DNA of 64,000 nucleotides from Limnohabitans sp. WS1 (GCF_003063265.1 NZ_NERU01000001.1:62001-126000); one strand, 5' to 3'. Counted from the stretch's first letter, positions 25,038 to 33,460 are shown. A program made the numbers and translations. The notes: generated by a model from the letters alone, not told the origin.

Positions 25038-25883
25038 TCAGGTGTAACGCTTGCTGCTCAGATTTTTCTTCATGTCGCGCAGCACGGGTTGCAATTCTTC
25101 GCCGATGCGCAGGGCCACGGTGGTGGCCAAAATATCGATGATCAGCAGGTGCAACAAACGCGAGACCATGGGGCTGTATTTGTCGTAGCCCTCGGGGTGG
25201 TCGGCCGTCAGGTGGATGTGCCCGGCGCTGGCCAGGGGCGAGCCGCTGGCGGTGATGACGATGGTGGTGGCGCCTTGTTTTTTGGCGATGTCGCAGGCGT
25301 CCATCAGGTCGCGGGTGCGGCCGGAGTTGGAGATGATGACGGCACAGTCGCCGGGGCGCAGCATGGAGGCGCTCATGACCTGCATGTGGCCGTCGCTGTA
25401 GGCGATGGCGTTGACGCCCAGGCGGAAGAATTTGTGCTGCGCGTCTTGCGCCACGATGCCGGAGTTGCCCACGCCATAAAACTCGATGCGGCGGTTGGTT
25501 TTTTGCGTGGAGGCCAGGGCTTGTGCGGCGTGTTCCAGCGCGAATGAGCTGGCATCGTTGCGGTATTTCAAGAACGCCGCCACGGTGTTGTCGATCACCT
25601 TGACGGCGATGTCGCTGGTTTTGTCGTCCGCGTCCACGCTGCGGTGGATGAAGGGCACGCCTTCGCTCACGCTGCCAGCGAGTTTGAGTTTGAAGTCGGA
25701 CAGGCCGTCATAGCCCATGCTGCGGCAAAAGCGCACCACCGTGGGTTTGCTCACATGCGAGCGGTCGGCCAATTCGGTGACGGGCAAGTTTGCAAAGGCC
25801 CGAGGGTCGGCCAGCACGAGCTTGCCCACACGTTGCTCGGCGGGGGCCAAAGAGGGCAAAGAGGCTTTGATTCGGTCGAGCAT
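25038..25883 (-). CDS. hexR: RpiR/HexR-type transcriptional regulator
   Basis: Predicted 281-aa repressor of sugar catabolism. An N-terminal RpiR HTH spans about 1-77 (LADRSHVSKPTVVRFCRSMGY as the recognition region). A SIS sugar-phosphate isomerase-like domain spans about 125-255 (VGNSGIVAQDAQHKF, IISNSGRTRDLMDA), where KDPG binds in characterised HexR. It lies next to zwf, tal and pgi, the typical HexR targets. A REP array separates it from zwf on the same strand. The name rests on family resemblance plus context. Confidence 0.88.
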   Translation of the reverse strand: MLDRIKASLPSLAPAEQRVGKLVLADPRAFANLPVTELADRSHVSKPTVVRFCRSMGYDGLSDFKLKLAGSVSEGVPFIHRSVDADDKTSDIAVKVIDNTVAAFLKYRNDASSFALEHAAQALASTQKTNRRIEFYGVGNSGIVAQDAQHKFFRLGVNAIAYSDGHMQVMSASMLRPGDCAVIISNSGRTRDLMDACDIAKKQGATTIVITASGSPLASAGHIHLTADHPEGYDKYSPMVSRLLHLLIIDILATTVALRIGEELQPVLRDMKKNLSSKRYT

Positions 25884-25954
25884 CGGGTGTTTCCTATCAA
25901 GTCGGCAGCTTGGTGTGTGAAGTTACAGGCAGTAGCTTGGTTTTGAGGTGCAGG

Positions 25955-26180
25955 TGTGCGGGGCTATCGCGGCGGGGGCGCCGCTCCTACAGGGGGGCAA
26001 GTGCGCGTTTGTAGGAGCCCCGCCCTCGGGGCGATGGTTGGTGGTGTGCGGGGCTATCGCGGCGAGGGCGCCGCGCCTGCAGGGGGGCAAGTGCGCGTTT
26101 GTAGGAGCCCCGCCCTCGGGGCGATGGTTGGTGGTGTGTGGGGCTATCGCGGCGGGGGCGCCGCGCCTGCAGGGGGGGCG
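25955..26180. repeat. Tandem REP array, 90-bp period
   Basis: GGGCTATCGC recurs at 25961, 26051 and 26141, an exact 90-bp period. Units alternate GCGGCG-(A/G)GGG-CGCCGC and GCCCCG-CCCT-CGGGGC, with a spacer GGGGGGCAAGTGCGCGTTTG seen only here. It lies between the zwf stop and the hexR start. Nothing else was seen in 25884-26188. Confidence 0.85.
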
Positions 26181-26188
26181 TGCGGGCA

Positions 26189-27652
26189 TCAGATTTCTTC
26201 AGACCAGCAATGGCCGTCACGGGCGATCATGGCGCTCGATGCACTGGGGCCCCAGGTGCCTGCGGCGTAAGGGCGTGGGCCGGTGGTGTCGTCTTGCCAG
26301 TGCTGCAGGATCGGTTCGACCCAGCGCCAGGCTTCTTCTTGTTCGTCGCTGCGCACAAACAGGTTCAGGCGGCCATCGAGCACATCGAGCAGCAGGCGTT
26401 CGTAGGCGCCCACGCGCTGGTTGCCAAAGCGTTTGTCAAAGTCCAGGTCCAGGTGCACCGGGCTCAGGGTGGCACCGCCGCTGCCTTGGCCGCGTTTGCT
26501 TTGGCCTTGGGCAAACAGGTGCAGCTCCAGCCCGTCTTTGGGTTGCAGGTGGATGACGAGTTTATTGACCTGGCCCACCGGGCTTTTGAAAATTTCGTGG
26601 GGCGTGGGGCGGAAGTTGATTTCGATGTGCGCCTCGCGAGCGGCCATGCGTTTGCCGGTGCGGATGTAAAACGGCACGCCCGCCCAGCGCCAGTTGGCGA
26701 TTTCGGTGCGCAGGGCCACAAAGGTTTCGGTGCTGCTTTGCGGGTTGACGCCTGTTTCGTCGCGGTAGCCCGGCACAGACTGTCCGAACACGTTGCCCGC
26801 GCTGTATTGGCCGCGGATGACGTGTTGGCTCAGCGTCTCGGGCGTCCAGCGTTTCAGGGCCCGCAGCACCTTGAGTTTTTCGTCGCGAATCGCGTCGGCG
26901 TGTGCGTTGATGGGCGGCTCCATGGCGATGGCACACAGCAGTTGCAGGGCGTGGTTTTGCACCATGTCGCGCAGCGCACCCGTGGTCTCATAAAAGCCGC
27001 CGCGCTTTTCCACACCCAGCTCCTCGGCCATGGTGATCTGGATGTTGGCGATGTGCTCGCGCCGCCACAGGGGTTCAAACAGGGCGTTGCCAAAGCGCAT
27101 GGCAAACAGGTTTTGCACCGCCGGCTTGCCCAGGTAGTGGTCAATCCGGAAAATTTGCTGTTCTTTGAACACCTTTCCCACCGCGGTGTTGATGCTGCGG
27201 TTGGAGGCGAGGTCATGGCCCAGGGGCTTTTCCAGCACGATGCGGGTCTTGGGGGTGTTCAGCCCGTGGGCGGCGAGTTGTTCGCACACGGTGGTGAACA
27301 AGCTGGGGGCGGTGGACAGGTACATCACCACGTTGTCGGTCTCGCGCTCGGCCAGGCGGGCCGACAGGGCGGCGTAGGCCTCGGCTTGCGACAAGTCCAT
27401 GCGCACGTAGCACAGCAGGGCGGCAAAGCGGGCGAACTCTTCGGGTTTGGGGCGCTTGTCGCCTTCGACTTGTTCAAAGCGCGACTGGATTTGCTGGCGG
27501 TATTGCTCGTCCGTCAGGTCGTCGCGGCCCACGCCGATGATGCGGCCGCCTTCGGGTAAGGTGTCGTGTCGGAAAGCCTGAAACAGGGCGGGCATGAGTT
27601 TGCGCCAAACCAGATCGCCCGTGCCACCGAAAAAAACCAGATCAAAAGCCAT
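26189..27652 (-). CDS. zwf: Glucose-6-phosphate 1-dehydrogenase
   Basis: Predicted 487-aa cytoplasmic enzyme oxidising glucose 6-phosphate with NADP to 6-phosphogluconolactone, the entry to the pentose phosphate and Entner-Doudoroff routes. The Rossmann motif FFGGTGDLVWRKLMPALF is at 8-25. The active-site segment RIDHYLGKPAVQN lies near 175 with its catalytic Lys and His. Length matches the family. It diverges from tal across a 196-bp region with an inverted repeat that may be an operator. Confidence 0.95.
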   Translation of the reverse strand: MAFDLVFFGGTGDLVWRKLMPALFQAFRHDTLPEGGRIIGVGRDDLTDEQYRQQIQSRFEQVEGDKRPKPEEFARFAALLCYVRMDLSQAEAYAALSARLAERETDNVVMYLSTAPSLFTTVCEQLAAHGLNTPKTRIVLEKPLGHDLASNRSINTAVGKVFKEQQIFRIDHYLGKPAVQNLFAMRFGNALFEPLWRREHIANIQITMAEELGVEKRGGFYETTGALRDMVQNHALQLLCAIAMEPPINAHADAIRDEKLKVLRALKRWTPETLSQHVIRGQYSAGNVFGQSVPGYRDETGVNPQSSTETFVALRTEIANWRWAGVPFYIRTGKRMAAREAHIEINFRPTPHEIFKSPVGQVNKLVIHLQPKDGLELHLFAQGQSKRGQGSGGATLSPVHLDLDFDKRFGNQRVGAYERLLLDVLDGRLNLFVRSDEQEEAWRWVEPILQHWQDDTTGPRPYAAGTWGPSASSAMIARDGHCWSEEI

Positions 27653-27662
27653 GATGTTCTAG

Positions 27663-27694
27663 AGTTACATGAAAAATTGTTTTGTAATGTAACT
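27663..27694. promoter_or_regulatory. Candidate operator between zwf and tal
   Basis: Perfect 8-bp inverted repeat AGTTACAT (27663-27670) and ATGTAACT (27687-27694), 16 bp apart, beginning 11 bp upstream of the zwf start. Half-sites contain TTACA/TGTAA, as in known HexR boxes, but in the outward order, so assignment to HexR is only a possibility. The rest of 27695-27848 shows no clear element. Confidence 0.45.
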
Positions 27695-27848
27695 TTGTTT
27701 CACGGATAATTCAAGCACTTTGCATTTTTTGCTCAGGCCCATGGCTTGGCTGGCGCTGCGTGTGGAGGGGCAGACCCCTTTGACTGCAGACCACGCTGGC
27801 CGCACAGGCCTTTGACCCTTGTTTGGCACTCTTGAAACCCACCTGACC

Positions 27849-28796
27849 ATGAACCAACTCGACGCCCTCAAACAATTTACCACCGTGGTGGCCGACACCG
27901 GCGACTTCAAGCAATTGGCGCAGTTTCAGCCGCAAGACGCGACCACCAACCCGTCCTTGATTTTGAAGGCCGTGCAAAAGCCCGAATACGCCCCCTTGCT
28001 GGCCGAAGCAGTGGCCGCCCACCGTGGCCAGCCGCTGGACGTGGTGATGGACCACTTGCTGGTGCGCTTTGGCTGCGAAATTTTGAAGACCATTCCCGGC
28101 CGCGTGTCGACCGAGGTCGATGCCCGTTTGAGCTTTGACACCGCCGCCACCGTGGCGCGTGCGCGTCGCATCATGGCGCTGTTCGAGGCGCAGGGCATTC
28201 CGCGTGATCGCGTGCTGATCAAAATCGCTTCGACCTGGGAAGGCATTCAGGCCGCAGCCGAGCTGGAGCGCGAGGGTATCCGCTGCAACCTGACGCTGCT
28301 GTTCGCGTTTTGTCAGGCGGTGGCGTGTGGCCAGGCCAAGGTGCAGCTGATCTCGCCTTTTGTGGGCCGCATCTACGACTGGTACAAAAAGTCCGCAGGC
28401 GCTGCGTGGGACGAAGCGGCCAAGTCGGGCGCCAACGACCCCGGCGTGCAGTCGGTGCGGGCCATCTTCAACCACTACAAAAAGCACGGCATTGCCACCG
28501 AGGTGATGGGTGCGTCGTTCCGCAACATTGGCCAGATCACGGCGCTGGCCGGTTGCGATTTGCTGACCATCAGCCCCGAGTTGTTGGCGCAACTGGCCGC
28601 GACCGAGGTCCCGCTGAGCCAGGCGCTGGACGCTGCAGCCGCGCAGGCCATGGATTTGCCTGCTGTGAGCTATGACGAAGCTTCTTTCCGCTTGGCGCTC
28701 AATGAAGACGCCATGGCCACCGAAAAGCTGGCCGAGGGCATTCGTGCGTTTTGCGTCGATGCGGTCAAGCTTGAAGAATTGATGAAGAAAGCCTGA
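27849..28796 (+). CDS. tal: Transaldolase
   Basis: Predicted 315-aa cytoplasmic transaldolase of the TalB class, moving a dihydroxyacetone unit between sugar phosphates in the non-oxidative pentose phosphate pathway. The start [18 protein letters not shown] matches TalB N-termini; a frame extension upstream is unlikely. [12 protein letters not shown] is near 30-41. The Schiff-base Lys is in [13 protein letters not shown] near 132, and [17 protein letters not shown] is near 225. It lies 152 bp before pgi on the same strand and diverges from zwf. Confidence 0.95.
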   Translation: MNQLDALKQFTTVVADTGDFKQLAQFQPQDATTNPSLILKAVQKPEYAPLLAEAVAAHRGQPLDVVMDHLLVRFGCEILKTIPGRVSTEVDARLSFDTAATVARARRIMALFEAQGIPRDRVLIKIASTWEGIQAAAELEREGIRCNLTLLFAFCQAVACGQAKVQLISPFVGRIYDWYKKSAGAAWDEAAKSGANDPGVQSVRAIFNHYKKHGIATEVMGASFRNIGQITALAGCDLLTISPELLAQLAATEVPLSQALDAAAAQAMDLPAVSYDEASFRLALNEDAMATEKLAEGIRAFCVDAVKLEELMKKA

Positions 28797-28810
28797 CATC
28801 CCGTGTGACT

Positions 28811-28893
28811 TTGTAGGTCGGCACCTTCAGGTCCGACATGTGTAGGCTTGGTGCAGGTTCACGTCGGGGCTGAAGTCGCCGACCTGCAACTAT
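28811..28893. repeat. Second-family REP pair (GTAGGTCGG type)
   Basis: TTGTAGGTCGGC begins at 28811 and its inverse GCCGACCTGCAA ends near 28890. The inner arm holds ACCTTCAGGT. It is a BIME-like inverted pair of a REP family distinct from the GTAGGAGC family, also present at 62614-62745. It lies in the tal-pgi gap, which otherwise holds nothing recognisable. Confidence 0.65.
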
Positions 28894-28948
28894 TTGGAAA
28901 ACGTTGTCGATGCTTGCTCTGCAAGCGATCCATTCACTGAAAGATCCT

Positions 28949-30481
28949 ATGCGTTGTGACTTGACCCCCGCCTGGAAAAACCTGCAACACCATGCGCAGG
29001 GCTTTGCTGGTTTTGATTTGCGCACGGCTTTTGCGACCGATGCGTACCGTGCGGATGCGTTGAGCCAGGCAGCCCCTTATGTGTTTGCCGACTTGTCGAA
29101 AAACCACACCGACGCTGCCACCGAAGCACTGCTGATCGAGCTGGCCAGGCAAACTGGTTTGGCCTCGCACCGCGACGCCATGTTCCGTGGGGAGCCCATC
29201 AACAACACCGAGGGCCGTGCCGTGATGCATTGGCTCTTGCGCCAACCCGAAGGCTCGCTCTCGGGTGATTTGGCCGCGCCCTTGCAACAAGTGCACGACA
29301 CCCTCAAGCCCATGTTGGCGTATGCCGAGCAGGTGCGCGCCGATGTGCAGATCACCGATGTGGTGAACATCGGCATTGGTGGCTCGGACCTGGGGCCGCA
29401 AATGGCGGTGCTGGCCTTGCAAGACTTCGTGATCCCGGGCAAGCGTTTTCACTTTGTGTCGAATGTGGACGGTCATGAACTGGCTGGCGTGCTCAAAGGC
29501 TTGAAGGCCGAGAACACGCTGTTCCTGATCGCCTCCAAAACCTTCACCACCATCGAGACCATGACCAACGCCCGCTCGGCGCTGGCTTGGTTCCAGGGCC
29601 AGGGCGGAGTCGATGTGTCGCGCCATTTTGCGGCGCTGACCACCAATGTGGCCGCTGCGGCCGAGATGGGCACCACCACCACCTTCGGTTTTTGGGACTG
29701 GGTGGGCGGGCGTTATTCGGTGTGGTCGGCCATTGGCTTGCCGGTGGCGATTGCCATCGGAGCGCAGGGTTTCAGGGACCTGCTGGCCGGGGCGCATGCG
29801 ATGGACCAGCATTTTCAGACCGCGCCACTGGAGGCCAACTTGCCGGTGCGGCTGGGCTTGCTTGACGTTTGGTACCGCAACTTTTTGAGCTACACCAGCC
29901 GAAGCATTGCGCCCTATCACAGCGCCTTGCGGCGAGTGCCAGCTTATTTGCAGCAGCTGGAGATGGAGAGCAACGGCAAGCGCGTGGACCGCAACGGGCA
30001 TGCTTTGACCTATGGCACCTCACCCGTGCTGTGGGGCGAGCCGGGCACCAATGGGCAGCACGCCTACTTTCAGATGTTGCACCAGGGCACGGATGTGGTG
30101 CCGCTGGAATTCATCGCCGTGAAAAAGCCCACGCACAGCCTGAAAGACCACCACGAGCTGCTGCTGGCCAATGTGATCGCACAGGCACAGGCGCTCATGC
30201 TGGGCCAGGCCGACGAGGGTGGTCACAAGCACTTTCCCGGCAACCGGCCCAGCAGCTTCTTGCTGCTGGACGAACTCACGCCCGCCAGCCTGGGCGCACT
30301 GATTGCCTTGCAGGAGCACCGCGTGTTTGTGAGTGGCGCGGTCTGGGGCATCAACAGCTTCGACCAGTGGGGGGTGGAGCTGGGCAAAGTGCTGGCCAAA
30401 GACATCCATGCCCGCATCGTGTCGGGCGACGTCAACGGACTGGATGCATCCACTGCGGCCTTGTTGAACAAGGTGCGTTGA
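28949..30481 (+). CDS. pgi: Glucose-6-phosphate isomerase
   Basis: Predicted 510-aa cytoplasmic enzyme interconverting glucose and fructose 6-phosphates. Phosphate-binding and active-site segments are present: VVNIGIGGSDLGPQMA near 140, ASKTFTTIETMTNA near 195, MESNGKRVDRNG near 340, and EPGTNGQHAYFQMLHQGT near 366 with the catalytic Glu/His region. The start MRCDLTPAWKNL at 28949 agrees with betaproteobacterial Pgi; in-frame ATG codons further up (28910) are possible but would add an atypical leader. REP hairpins follow the stop. Confidence 0.95.
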   Translation: MRCDLTPAWKNLQHHAQGFAGFDLRTAFATDAYRADALSQAAPYVFADLSKNHTDAATEALLIELARQTGLASHRDAMFRGEPINNTEGRAVMHWLLRQPEGSLSGDLAAPLQQVHDTLKPMLAYAEQVRADVQITDVVNIGIGGSDLGPQMAVLALQDFVIPGKRFHFVSNVDGHELAGVLKGLKAENTLFLIASKTFTTIETMTNARSALAWFQGQGGVDVSRHFAALTTNVAAAAEMGTTTTFGFWDWVGGRYSVWSAIGLPVAIAIGAQGFRDLLAGAHAMDQHFQTAPLEANLPVRLGLLDVWYRNFLSYTSRSIAPYHSALRRVPAYLQQLEMESNGKRVDRNGHALTYGTSPVLWGEPGTNGQHAYFQMLHQGTDVVPLEFIAVKKPTHSLKDHHELLLANVIAQAQALMLGQADEGGHKHFPGNRPSSFLLLDELTPASLGALIALQEHRVFVSGAVWGINSFDQWGVELGKVLAKDIHARIVSGDVNGLDASTAALLNKVR

Positions 30482-30563
30482 CAAAGCGTATCCATGGCAG
30501 CGCTGTTGCCATGAGTCAGCTTTTGTGCAGGAGCGGCGCCCTCAATGCAATGGATTGTTTTTT

Positions 30564-30720
30564 GTAGGAGCGGCACCCTCGCCGCGATGGATCGTTTTTT
30601 GTAGGAGCGGCGCCCTCGCCGCGATGACGCCTCGCAGACCCCCCTCCTCGCACAGGCAGAGGGTCCCCACACCGTTGGCATGGCTGGCCACTGAGCCCAA
30701 AACAGGCCTTTCGCTTCAAA
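30564..30720. repeat. Left copy of a 155-bp direct repeat containing two REP hairpins
   Basis: Two GTAGGAGCGG hairpins (30564, 30601) are followed by a degenerate arm with TCCTCGCACAGGCAGAGG and a tail reaching CTTCAAA at 30720. The same string occurs at 32371-32525 in the same orientation with roughly 11 differences by eye (about 93 percent). The two copies bracket the cupredoxin gene and the small His/Cys protein. A degenerate hairpin lies just before it at about 30527. The rest of 30482-30798 holds nothing else recognised. Confidence 0.8.
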
Positions 30721-30798
30721 CCGCGCAGGGCCGACAAGCGCCTGCACCGAAGCGGACACATGTCGGAACTCAAGCGACCGGCCCACCGGGCCGCTGGC

Positions 30799-31773
30799 TC
30801 AATGTTTGTGCGAGCTGTGGTCGTGTGGGTCAGCCGGTTTGCTTGGCGCAGTGGGTGTGGCCAGCACTTGCAAAGTGCCCCGCATGCCCGCTTCGTAGTG
30901 CCCGGGAATGAGGCAGGCCATTTGCAAGCGCGTGGCTTGGTCAAAGCTCACCACCAACTCGCCGGTTTGCCCGGCTGCCACACGAATGGCGGCCCCTGTG
31001 CCGTGCGGGTGATCGCTGCCATGGGCCGACCCTTGTGCTGCCGCTTGTTTCATCGCCTCGGCGTGAGCGCGTATGTCCTCGTCGCTGCCCAGCACCATTT
31101 CATGCGCTGTGCGGCCCGAATTGGTGACGACAAAACGGATGGTTTCTCCGGCGTGCACGTCAATCTGACTGGGTGTGAAACGCATGGTGTCATCCATGTT
31201 GACCGTGATGCTGCGACTGACCACTTGCGCGATGACCCCGGCCTTGAGGGAGGCACCATGGTGGTCGTCTGTTGCAGCGGTCTCGCCGTGGCTGTGCCCT
31301 GTGACTGCCAAGTCGGGGTGGCGTTCCAGCCACTGCCAAGCGGCCCCACTGCCGGCTGAGACGGCCATGCCAACCACCAGCACATACACCGTGGCCGCCC
31401 GTGGCCAGTGGCGGGGCGCACTCAGTCCCAGAGCCAGTACCGAGATGAAAAAGCCCAGCGGCACCACCCAGGCGCTGCGTGCGGGCGAGTCCGGAAAGTG
31501 CTGCAAACCGCCCGTGAAAAAGCCCAGGCCAATCGAGAGCAAAGTGCCCAGCACCAAGGTCTGCAGCAAACCCGAGCTTGGTGTGTCATCCGAGTCTGCA
31601 TTCAGCCGGTGCTCGAGCCAAGCGCCCAGCACAAACAGCACGATGCCAATGGCAGCGGTCCACAGTGAGCGTGTGCCGCTGAAAAAGCCGTGGTTCACGG
31701 CGCCCGAAATGAAGCTGATGCCCGAATACTTGAGCAGCATCGCCCCGTGGTGTTGTTGAAAAGAAGAAGTCAT
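30799..31773 (-). CDS. Membrane protein with C-terminal cupredoxin domain
   Basis: Predicted 324-aa protein. Residues about 15-145 form four to five membrane segments with no recognised family. Residues about 185-305 form a plastocyanin-like domain whose type-1 copper ligands are readable: H224 (RTAHEMVLGS), C287, H292 and M297 (MACLIPGHYEAGM). His-rich stretches occur at 160-172, 251-257 and at the C-terminus (DPHDHSSHKH). AAGGA lies before the start at 31773. The cupredoxin part resembles periplasmic copper-resistance cupredoxins. It shares a strand with the small His/Cys protein upstream, and both lie between direct repeats. A copper-handling role is inferred. Confidence 0.8.
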   Translation of the reverse strand: MTSSFQQHHGAMLLKYSGISFISGAVNHGFFSGTRSLWTAAIGIVLFVLGAWLEHRLNADSDDTPSSGLLQTLVLGTLLSIGLGFFTGGLQHFPDSPARSAWVVPLGFFISVLALGLSAPRHWPRAATVYVLVVGMAVSAGSGAAWQWLERHPDLAVTGHSHGETAATDDHHGASLKAGVIAQVVSRSITVNMDDTMRFTPSQIDVHAGETIRFVVTNSGRTAHEMVLGSDEDIRAHAEAMKQAAAQGSAHGSDHPHGTGAAIRVAAGQTGELVVSFDQATRLQMACLIPGHYEAGMRGTLQVLATPTAPSKPADPHDHSSHKH

Positions 31774-31865
31774 GCGTCCATCCTTGCGCGGCTAATGCTC
31801 GCGCGTTTTGATCGGTCTGCTGCACGGGTCCAGGCCCGCGCAGCGCGTGAAAAGAGGTGGAGCGT

Positions 31866-32285
31866 TCAGGGGATGGGCGGGCGCAACACAGGGCGCAGGT
31901 TCGCGCTTTGCCAGTCCTGTCGCGGGCTGGTGGGGTGCGCGGCATGTGCACGGTGCAGTGCCATGCAGGGCTCACTGTCCAAACCGACGGCGCAGCAATG
32001 GTGACAGTCGATGGGGTTTCCAGAAGGGCCGTCTGTGTCCACTTCAGTGGGGTGGAGCGGGTGCCCCTTGACTTCAAGGTGACGGGTCGCGTGTCCGTGG
32101 CATTCGGGCAAAGTGGCCAGAGGCACTGCGTGGTGAACTGTGGGGGATGTAGTGCGGTCTGTTGTGGTCGAGACTTCGCTCACAGTGGGCTCAGCCCATG
32201 ACCATTGAATGGGCATGGCCATGACCGAGCCCAGGCTCATTTTGAGCACCATCAGCCAGATCAACCACCCAGAGCAAGAACGCAT
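31866..32285 (-). CDS. Small exported His/Cys-rich protein, possible copper-related
   Basis: Predicted 139-aa protein with an N-terminal hydrophobic signal-like stretch (WLIWLMVLKMSLGSVMAMP). The middle is rich in metal-type ligands: ECHGHATRH, then DCHHCCAVGL and CMALHRAHAAH. The end, ANLRPVLRPPIP, resembles the Arg-Pro-rich ends of CopL/DUF2946-like small proteins, but no family can be assigned firmly. It lies 92 bp upstream of the cupredoxin gene on the same strand. The opposite strand is also open here, but lacks a signal peptide and sensible composition. Confidence 0.55.
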   Translation of the reverse strand: MRSCSGWLIWLMVLKMSLGSVMAMPIQWSWAEPTVSEVSTTTDRTTSPTVHHAVPLATLPECHGHATRHLEVKGHPLHPTEVDTDGPSGNPIDCHHCCAVGLDSEPCMALHRAHAAHPTSPRQDWQSANLRPVLRPPIP

Positions 32286-32370
32286 CCAGTCATCTTATCG
32301 GTAGTCGCAACAGGCAAGCGGCCCAACATCCAAAAAGCCCCGCAAGCCGTTCACCTTGGGTGGTTTTTGT

Positions 32371-32525
32371 GTAGAAGCGGTGCCCTCGCCGCGATGGATT
32401 TTTTTGTAGGAGCGGCGCCCTCGCCGCGATGATGCCTCGCAGACCCGCCTCCTCGCACAGGCAGAGGGTCCCCACACCGTTGGCATGGCTGGCCGCTGAG
32501 CCCAGCACAGGCCTTTCACTTCAAA
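32371..32525. repeat. Right copy of the 155-bp direct repeat with REP hairpins
   Basis: It holds the same order as the left copy at 30564: a REP variant (GTAGAAGCGG) at 32371, GTAGGAGCGG at 32406, the CTCCTCGCACAGGCAGAGGG segment, and a tail ending CTTCAAA at 32525. It lies in the divergent gap between the small His/Cys gene and the DUF411 gene. After it, CTGGGCTGGATCGATGG echoes the spacer of the 138-bp array. No promoter was resolved in 32286-32627. Confidence 0.8.
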
Positions 32526-32627
32526 TCTCACTGGGCTGGATCGATGGCTTGAATTTGCCTGTCGGATTCCGGGCCATTTTGATGTGGGCATGATCGGCTT
32601 CATCACCTTCCAAGATGGGGGCTCACC

Positions 32628-33392
32628 ATGAGCAATTCACACATCAAAGCCATGCCCAGACGCCAATGGCTTGCAACTGCAGCCGTGTTGGCCGTTACGG
32701 GTTTTCATCGCACAGCACTGGCGCAAGCCACCACCATGCAAGTCTGGAAAGACCCCAACTGCGGCTGTTGCCAGTTGTGGGTGGAACACCTGCAGGCCAG
32801 TGGCTTCAAGGTCGAGGTGCGCGATGTGGGCAACACCGCCGCCCGCAAGCGCTTGGGCATGCCCGAGCAACTCGGCTCCTGCCACACCGCCAGCGTGGGC
32901 GGTTATGTCATTGAGGGCCATGTGCCTGCCGCCGACATCCACCGTCTCTTGAAAGAGCGGCCAGTGGCGCTGGGTTTGTCGGTGCCCGGCATGCCCATTG
33001 GCAGCCCGGGCATGGATGGCCCCGAATACAAGGGCCGCAAAGACGCCTATGACGTGCTGCTGGTGCAAAAAGACGGCAGCAGCAAAAGTTTTCAACGCTA
33101 CCCCGGGCTGCGCCGCATGGCCCAGCGTGAGGGCCTGCAGCGCGTGAATGATGACGCCGCAGCGCTGCCTTGGGCCACGGCCGAGGTGCGGCACATCGAC
33201 AAGGCCGCAGGCAAGGTGGCGCTCAAACACGGCGAGATCAAAAACCTGGACATGCCGCCCATGAGCATGGTGTTCCAAATCCAAAACCCCAGCCAACTCA
33301 ACGGTCTGCATGTCGGCCAGAAAGTCCGCTTTCAGGCGGTGCAGGGCCAAGGCGCGTACTGGGTGTTGAAGATCGAGGCATCTGCCCTGTGA
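32628..33392 (+). CDS. DUF411-CusF fusion, predicted periplasmic copper protein
   Basis: Predicted 254-aa exported protein. A twin-arginine leader (PRRQWLATAAVLAVTG) ends near ALA-Q at 33. Residues about 37-165 are DUF411: WKDPNCGCC with C45, C47 and C48, then GSCHTASVGGYVIEGHVP with C85/H86, and AIGLSVPGMP-like GLSVPGMPIGSPGMD. Residues about 184-250 resemble CusF: EVRHIDKAAGKVALKHGEI with H201, then MPPMSMVF with M209, M212 and M214, and GLHVGQKVRF. CusF binds Cu(I)/Ag(I) through His and Met. The two domains usually occur separately. A GGGG precedes the start; MPRRQWL at 32652 is an alternative. Confidence 0.85.
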   Translation: MSNSHIKAMPRRQWLATAAVLAVTGFHRTALAQATTMQVWKDPNCGCCQLWVEHLQASGFKVEVRDVGNTAARKRLGMPEQLGSCHTASVGGYVIEGHVPAADIHRLLKERPVALGLSVPGMPIGSPGMDGPEYKGRKDAYDVLLVQKDGSSKSFQRYPGLRRMAQREGLQRVNDDAAALPWATAEVRHIDKAAGKVALKHGEIKNLDMPPMSMVFQIQNPSQLNGLHVGQKVRFQAVQGQGAYWVLKIEASAL

Positions 33393-33433
33393 GTCTTTGA
33401 TTCGGACCCCTGAAGTTAGCAGGCGCCCTCGCC

Positions 33434-33460
33434 TGTAGGCGCGGCACCCTCGCCGCGATC
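33434..33460. repeat. Single REP-like hairpin
   Basis: TGTAGGCGCGGCACCCTCGC with the CGCGGC-type stem variant, then GCGATCAAGCCTCGCAGACC, matches the arms of the array units but lacks a good opposed hairpin. It lies between the convergent DUF411-CusF gene and groEL, just before the terminator. Confidence 0.6.

Noticed and set aside
27663-27694. Naming the zwf-tal inverted repeat as a HexR box
   Set aside because: Known HexR boxes read TGTAA...TTACA; here the half-sites are in the opposite order, so only a candidate operator is reported.
31857-32201. Plus-strand open frame of 114 codons opposite the small His/Cys gene
   Set aside because: It lacks a signal peptide or motif; the minus frame has a signal-like N-terminus and fits the copper context.
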